Assembly: GCA_003453085.1 (NCBI GenBank)
Contig: DMMK01000465.1
Coordinates: forward strand, 1-8,856
Length of the DNA stretch: 8,856 bases
Direction: 5' to 3'
Origin: Verrucomicrobiales bacterium
Lineage (GTDB): Bacteria > Verrucomicrobiota > Verrucomicrobiia > Verrucomicrobiales > Verrucomicrobiaceae
The notes beneath the pieces are model-generated. The model saw only the letters and a list, made by a program, of their open reading frames with translations, was not told where the DNA came from and did no database searches. Position 1 is the stretch's first letter. The number at the start of each line of letters is the position of its first letter. The translations under genes and the position numbers were made by a program. This document shows, in pieces, positions 6,310-8,856 of the stretch.

Positions 6310-8163
6310 ATGAGCAACACGACCACTGCAAGCACGCATGAGTTCCAGGCTGAGGTGAAACAGGTCCTGGACATTGTGATCCACAGCCTCTACACCGACC
6401 GCGAAATCTTCATCCGCGAATTGGTCTCCAATGCCTCCGATTCCCTGGAGAAGATGCGCCTGACCCAGCTCACCGAGAATGATGTTTTCGGGGCTGAACT
6501 GCCGCTGGAGATCACCATCACGACGGATGAAACCGCTGGCACGCTGACGATTGCTGATCACGGCATCGGCATGACCCGGTCGGAACTGGTGGAAAACCTG
6601 GGCACCATCGCCCATTCCGGTTCCAAGGCCTTTGCCGCCGCCCTGAAAAACGCGGGCAAGTCCGGTGATGCGAGCCTGATTGGCCAGTTCGGTGTGGGCT
6701 TTTACAGCGCCTTCATGGTGGCTGATGAAGTCCAAGTTTACACCCATTCCTGGCGGCAGGACGGGGAGCACCTCGTCTGGGCCAGCAGCGGTGCCGGCAC
6801 CTACAGCATCGAGGATTCTCCGGACCAGGTTCGCGGCTGCAAGATCGTCATCAAGCTGAAGGAGGATGCTCTGGAATTCTGCCGCCCAGACCGCGTGAAG
6901 GCCATTCTGGCGAAGTATTCGAATTTCGTCAGCTTCCCCATCCAGCTCAATGGCGAGCGCGTGAACACGGTGGAGGCCATCTGGCTGAAGAGCAAAGATG
7001 AGGTCACCGAAGAGCAGTACAAAGCCTTTTACCAGTTCACCGCCCACGCTTTCGATGAACCCAGCTACCGCCTGCACTTCCAGGCTGACGCCCCGCTGGT
7101 GATCAATGCCCTGCTGTTCCTGCCGGAGCAGAACATGGAATCTTTTGGCATGGGCCAGATGGAGCCGGGCGTGGGACTTTATTGCAAGAAGGTCCTCATC
7201 GACCCGCGCCCGAAGAAGCTGCTTCCTGAGTGGATGCGGTTTGTCCGCGGTGTCATTGACAGCGAAGACCTGCCCCTGAACATCTCCCGCGAATCCATGC
7301 AGGACAGCGCCCTGGTGCGCAAGCTGGGTGAGGTGGTGACAAAGCGCCTGCTCAAGTTCCTGGACAAAGAAGCGCAGGAGGACTCCAAGAAGTTCCAGGA
7401 GTTCTATGCAAAGTTCAGCCGCTTTTTCAAAGAAGGCGTGGCAACCGATTTCCTGAACCGCGACGCCATCGCCAAGCTGCTGCGTTTTGAATCCAGCCTT
7501 ACCGGCGAGGCGGAGGTGATCGGTCTGGCCGACTATGTCTCCCGCATGAAGGAAGACCAAAAGGCCATCTACTACCAAGTGGCCCCTTCCCGCAAAACCA
7601 TCGAGACCGGACCTTACGTGGAAGCCTTCAAGTCGAAGGGGTATGAAGTGCTGTACCTCTATGAGTCCATCGATGAATACGTGGTCACCAGCCTGCGTGA
7701 ATTTGATGGCAAGCAGCTCCAGGCTGTGAACTCCAATGAGGTGGACCTGGGTGAAATCGCCGGGGAAGGGGAAGCCCTCAGCGAAAGCGACACCGCCACG
7801 CTTTGCGACTGGCTGAAGGATAGCTTGACCACCGGCGTGGAAGAAGTGCGCAGCGGCAAGCGCCTGGTGAACAGCCCGGCCCTGGCCATCACTCCTGATG
7901 GTGAGATGACTCCGCAGATGCGCCAGATGATGCGCGCCATGAAACCGGATGAGGTGGAAGCACCGAAGGTGATTCTGGAGATCAATCCCCGCCACGAAAT
8001 CGTGAAAAAGCTCTCCAGCCTCAGCCAGTCTGACGGTGAAAGTGCCCAGCTCATCGCCGAGCAGGTGCTGGACAACGCTCTGCTTTCCGCTGGTCTGCTG
8101 GATGACCCTCAGCGCATTGTCGCCCGCACGGAGAAGATCATGGAGCGTCTGCTGGCCAAGTAA
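6310..8163 (+). CDS. htpG: Molecular chaperone HtpG (Hsp90)
   Basis: This is the bacterial Hsp90, a cytosolic homodimeric ATP-driven chaperone that remodels client proteins, often with DnaK. At 617 residues it matches the usual length (E. coli 624). The N-terminal GHKL ATPase domain shows FIRELVSNASDSLEKMR (E37 as catalytic base, N41), DHGIGMT (83-89), the lid segment LGTIAHSGSKAF and GQFGVGFYSAF (125-135). The middle domain carries LPLNISRE with R327, the arginine expected to contact the ATP gamma-phosphate. The C-terminal dimerisation domain ends in AEQVLDNALLSAGLLDD and ERLLAK. All key residues are present, so the protein should be active. The ATG at 6310 is chosen because MSNTTTASTHEFQAEVKQVL matches the usual N-terminus; an in-frame TTG at 6208 lies upstream of the promoter. 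No Shine-Dalgarno precedes the ATG (CATCACCCCCTACCT). The gene has its own promoter and terminator and is probably monocistronic. Confidence 0.97.
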   Translation: MSNTTTASTHEFQAEVKQVLDIVIHSLYTDREIFIRELVSNASDSLEKMRLTQLTENDVFGAELPLEITITTDETAGTLTIADHGIGMTRSELVENLGTIAHSGSKAFAAALKNAGKSGDASLIGQFGVGFYSAFMVADEVQVYTHSWRQDGEHLVWASSGAGTYSIEDSPDQVRGCKIVIKLKEDALEFCRPDRVKAILAKYSNFVSFPIQLNGERVNTVEAIWLKSKDEVTEEQYKAFYQFTAHAFDEPSYRLHFQADAPLVINALLFLPEQNMESFGMGQMEPGVGLYCKKVLIDPRPKKLLPEWMRFVRGVIDSEDLPLNISRESMQDSALVRKLGEVVTKRLLKFLDKEAQEDSKKFQEFYAKFSRFFKEGVATDFLNRDAIAKLLRFESSLTGEAEVIGLADYVSRMKEDQKAIYYQVAPSRKTIETGPYVEAFKSKGYEVLYLYESIDEYVVTSLREFDGKQLQAVNSNEVDLGEIAGEGEALSESDTATLCDWLKDSLTTGVEEVRSGKRLVNSPALAITPDGEMTPQMRQMMRAMKPDEVEAPKVILEINPRHEIVKKLSSLSQSDGESAQLIAEQVLDNALLSAGLLDDPQRIVARTEKIMERLLAK

Positions 8164-8203
8164 GGCCGCTTACTTCCAGAGGCTTTTAAATCGCCTTCAC
8201 ATC

Positions 8204-8235
8204 AAGCCCCGTTGCTCCTGCAACGGGGCTTTTTT
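8204..8235 (+). terminator. Rho-independent terminator of htpG
   Basis: AAGCCCCGTTGC (8204-8215) pairs perfectly with GCAACGGGGCTT (8220-8231) around a TCCT loop, a 12-bp GC-rich stem followed by a T run to 8235. It starts 41 nt after the htpG stop. The reverse strand lacks a long T run after the stem, so it serves mainly htpG, although it may also slow transcription from the convergent gene. Confidence 0.93.
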
Positions 8236-8255
8236 ATAGGCCGTTCCAAAGGCAA

Positions 8256-8856
8256 CTACTTGATGGAGCGCCCCTGGGACAGATTCAGATCTGAGGATGA
8301 CCGACTTAGACGAAGCCCTGAGGCATCGCCAACGCTCTCCCTCCGCGCCAGTGCCGGAGCAGGCTTGGGCTGAGTGAGGGATTTTTTCTCCAGATCGTGA
8401 TCTCCAGCCAGCTTGGCTATTTCTGCCTGAAAATTCTGCCCGGCCTGGTTCACCTGCTGGGTGTGGCCAGGATTGAGCATCTGTCGGAGGCTGCCGGGGG
8501 TCTGCCCCAGCTTGTCGTTCTGGTCCAGGGAGGTCTTGGTCAGATCTGCCAGCTTCACCATGAGGGATTTGTCTGCGACCTCCGTCTTCATCGCGGGGGT
8601 GATTGCTAAAGAGCTGCTTGAAAGGGCCGTATTGGCGTGGTAACCGCGCACGACTTCATGCTGTAGAGCGTGATTTCCGACGAACTCCGGGTTATTGACC
8701 AATGAGTCTTTGATCAGCTTTTCTAGCTGGGCTTTGCGTTGGTCGCTGGGTGCGGGATTGGCATCTTTGAAGGCCATGTTCACGGCACCTTTGGCCACAA
8801 TTTCCGCAGCCTTGGCTCTTTGGGCTTGTTCGAAGCCCGGTGTGGCCTTGTCCTGG
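8256..8856 (-). CDS. Unrecognised hydrophilic, Ser-rich protein (partial, 5' end outside window)
   Basis: The C-terminal 199 residues are visible, ending at a TAG (8258-8256). The frame stays open to the right edge (…QDKATPGFEQAQRAKAAEI…), so the GTG and ATG codons near 8798 and 8775 are probably internal and the true start lies outside. I do not recognise a family. The sequence is rich in Ala, Gln, Lys, Leu and Ser, lacks Cys and Trp, has no membrane segment, and contains amphipathic helix-like stretches such as QLEKLIKDSLV and QAEIAKLAGDHDLEKK. The tail changes character: a Pro/Ala run (QPKPAPALARRE), then a basic, Ser-rich end (LRLSRSSSDLNLSQGRSIK) that is probably disordered. Such a layout occurs in secreted effectors and in structural or scaffold proteins, but nothing here proves either. 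It is convergent to htpG, with the htpG terminator between them. Confidence 0.7.
   Translation of the reverse strand, partial: QDKATPGFEQAQRAKAAEIVAKGAVNMAFKDANPAPSDQRKAQLEKLIKDSLVNNPEFVGNHALQHEVVRGYHANTALSSSSLAITPAMKTEVADKSLMVKLADLTKTSLDQNDKLGQTPGSLRQMLNPGHTQQVNQAGQNFQAEIAKLAGDHDLEKKSLTQPKPAPALARRESVGDASGLRLSRSSSDLNLSQGRSIK

Noticed and set aside
6304..7995. 563-residue open frame on the minus strand
   Set aside because: It lies opposite htpG, whose motifs are unambiguous. The long antisense frame follows from codon bias, and no promoter or family match is visible.

Overview
The window reads as a stretch of ordinary chromosome from a PVC-group bacterium, most likely a member of the Verrucomicrobiota close to Prosthecobacter or Verrucomicrobium. 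The grounds are a planctomycete/verrucomicrobial-type cytochrome c domain (CLGCH followed by a distal HMPPK), a ParC of the kind I associate with Bacteroidetes and their relatives, a large secreted protein with tandem bacterial Ig-like domains, and moderately high G+C. This placement is inferred from family resemblance, not from a marker gene or a search.

Left part (1-2379, minus strand): parC, encoding a 675-residue type IIA topoisomerase A subunit, is followed 31 nt downstream by the start of an exported cytochrome c-domain protein that runs out of the left edge. The two probably share a transcript, from a TTGCCA-N16-TATTCT promoter in the 252-nt divergent gap. No partner parE/gyrB gene is visible.

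Middle (2632-6141, plus strand): one very large gene for an exported protein of 1169 residues. It has a signal peptide, about 535 residues of unrecognised aromatic-rich sequence, five tandem Ig-like domains and a C-terminal region of about 190 residues that I do not recognise. Function is unknown; a surface or periplasmic binding role is an inference.

Right part (6142-8856): a 168-nt gap holds two overlapping, mutually exclusive hairpins, one of which is a plausible intrinsic terminator on the minus strand, followed by a near-consensus promoter (TTGACA-N16-TATTCT) for htpG. htpG encodes a complete 617-residue Hsp90 and ends at a textbook intrinsic terminator. Convergent to it is the C-terminal part of an unrecognised hydrophilic, Ser-rich protein that enters from the right edge.

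The genes do not form an obvious pathway: they are housekeeping functions (topoisomerase, chaperone) interspersed with exported proteins. I found no CRISPR array, tRNA, rRNA, insertion sequence or defence cassette. The most unusual material is the uncharacterised regions of the Ig protein, the partial gene at the right edge, the hairpin pair before htpG, and the lack of Shine-Dalgarno sequences at parC and htpG.
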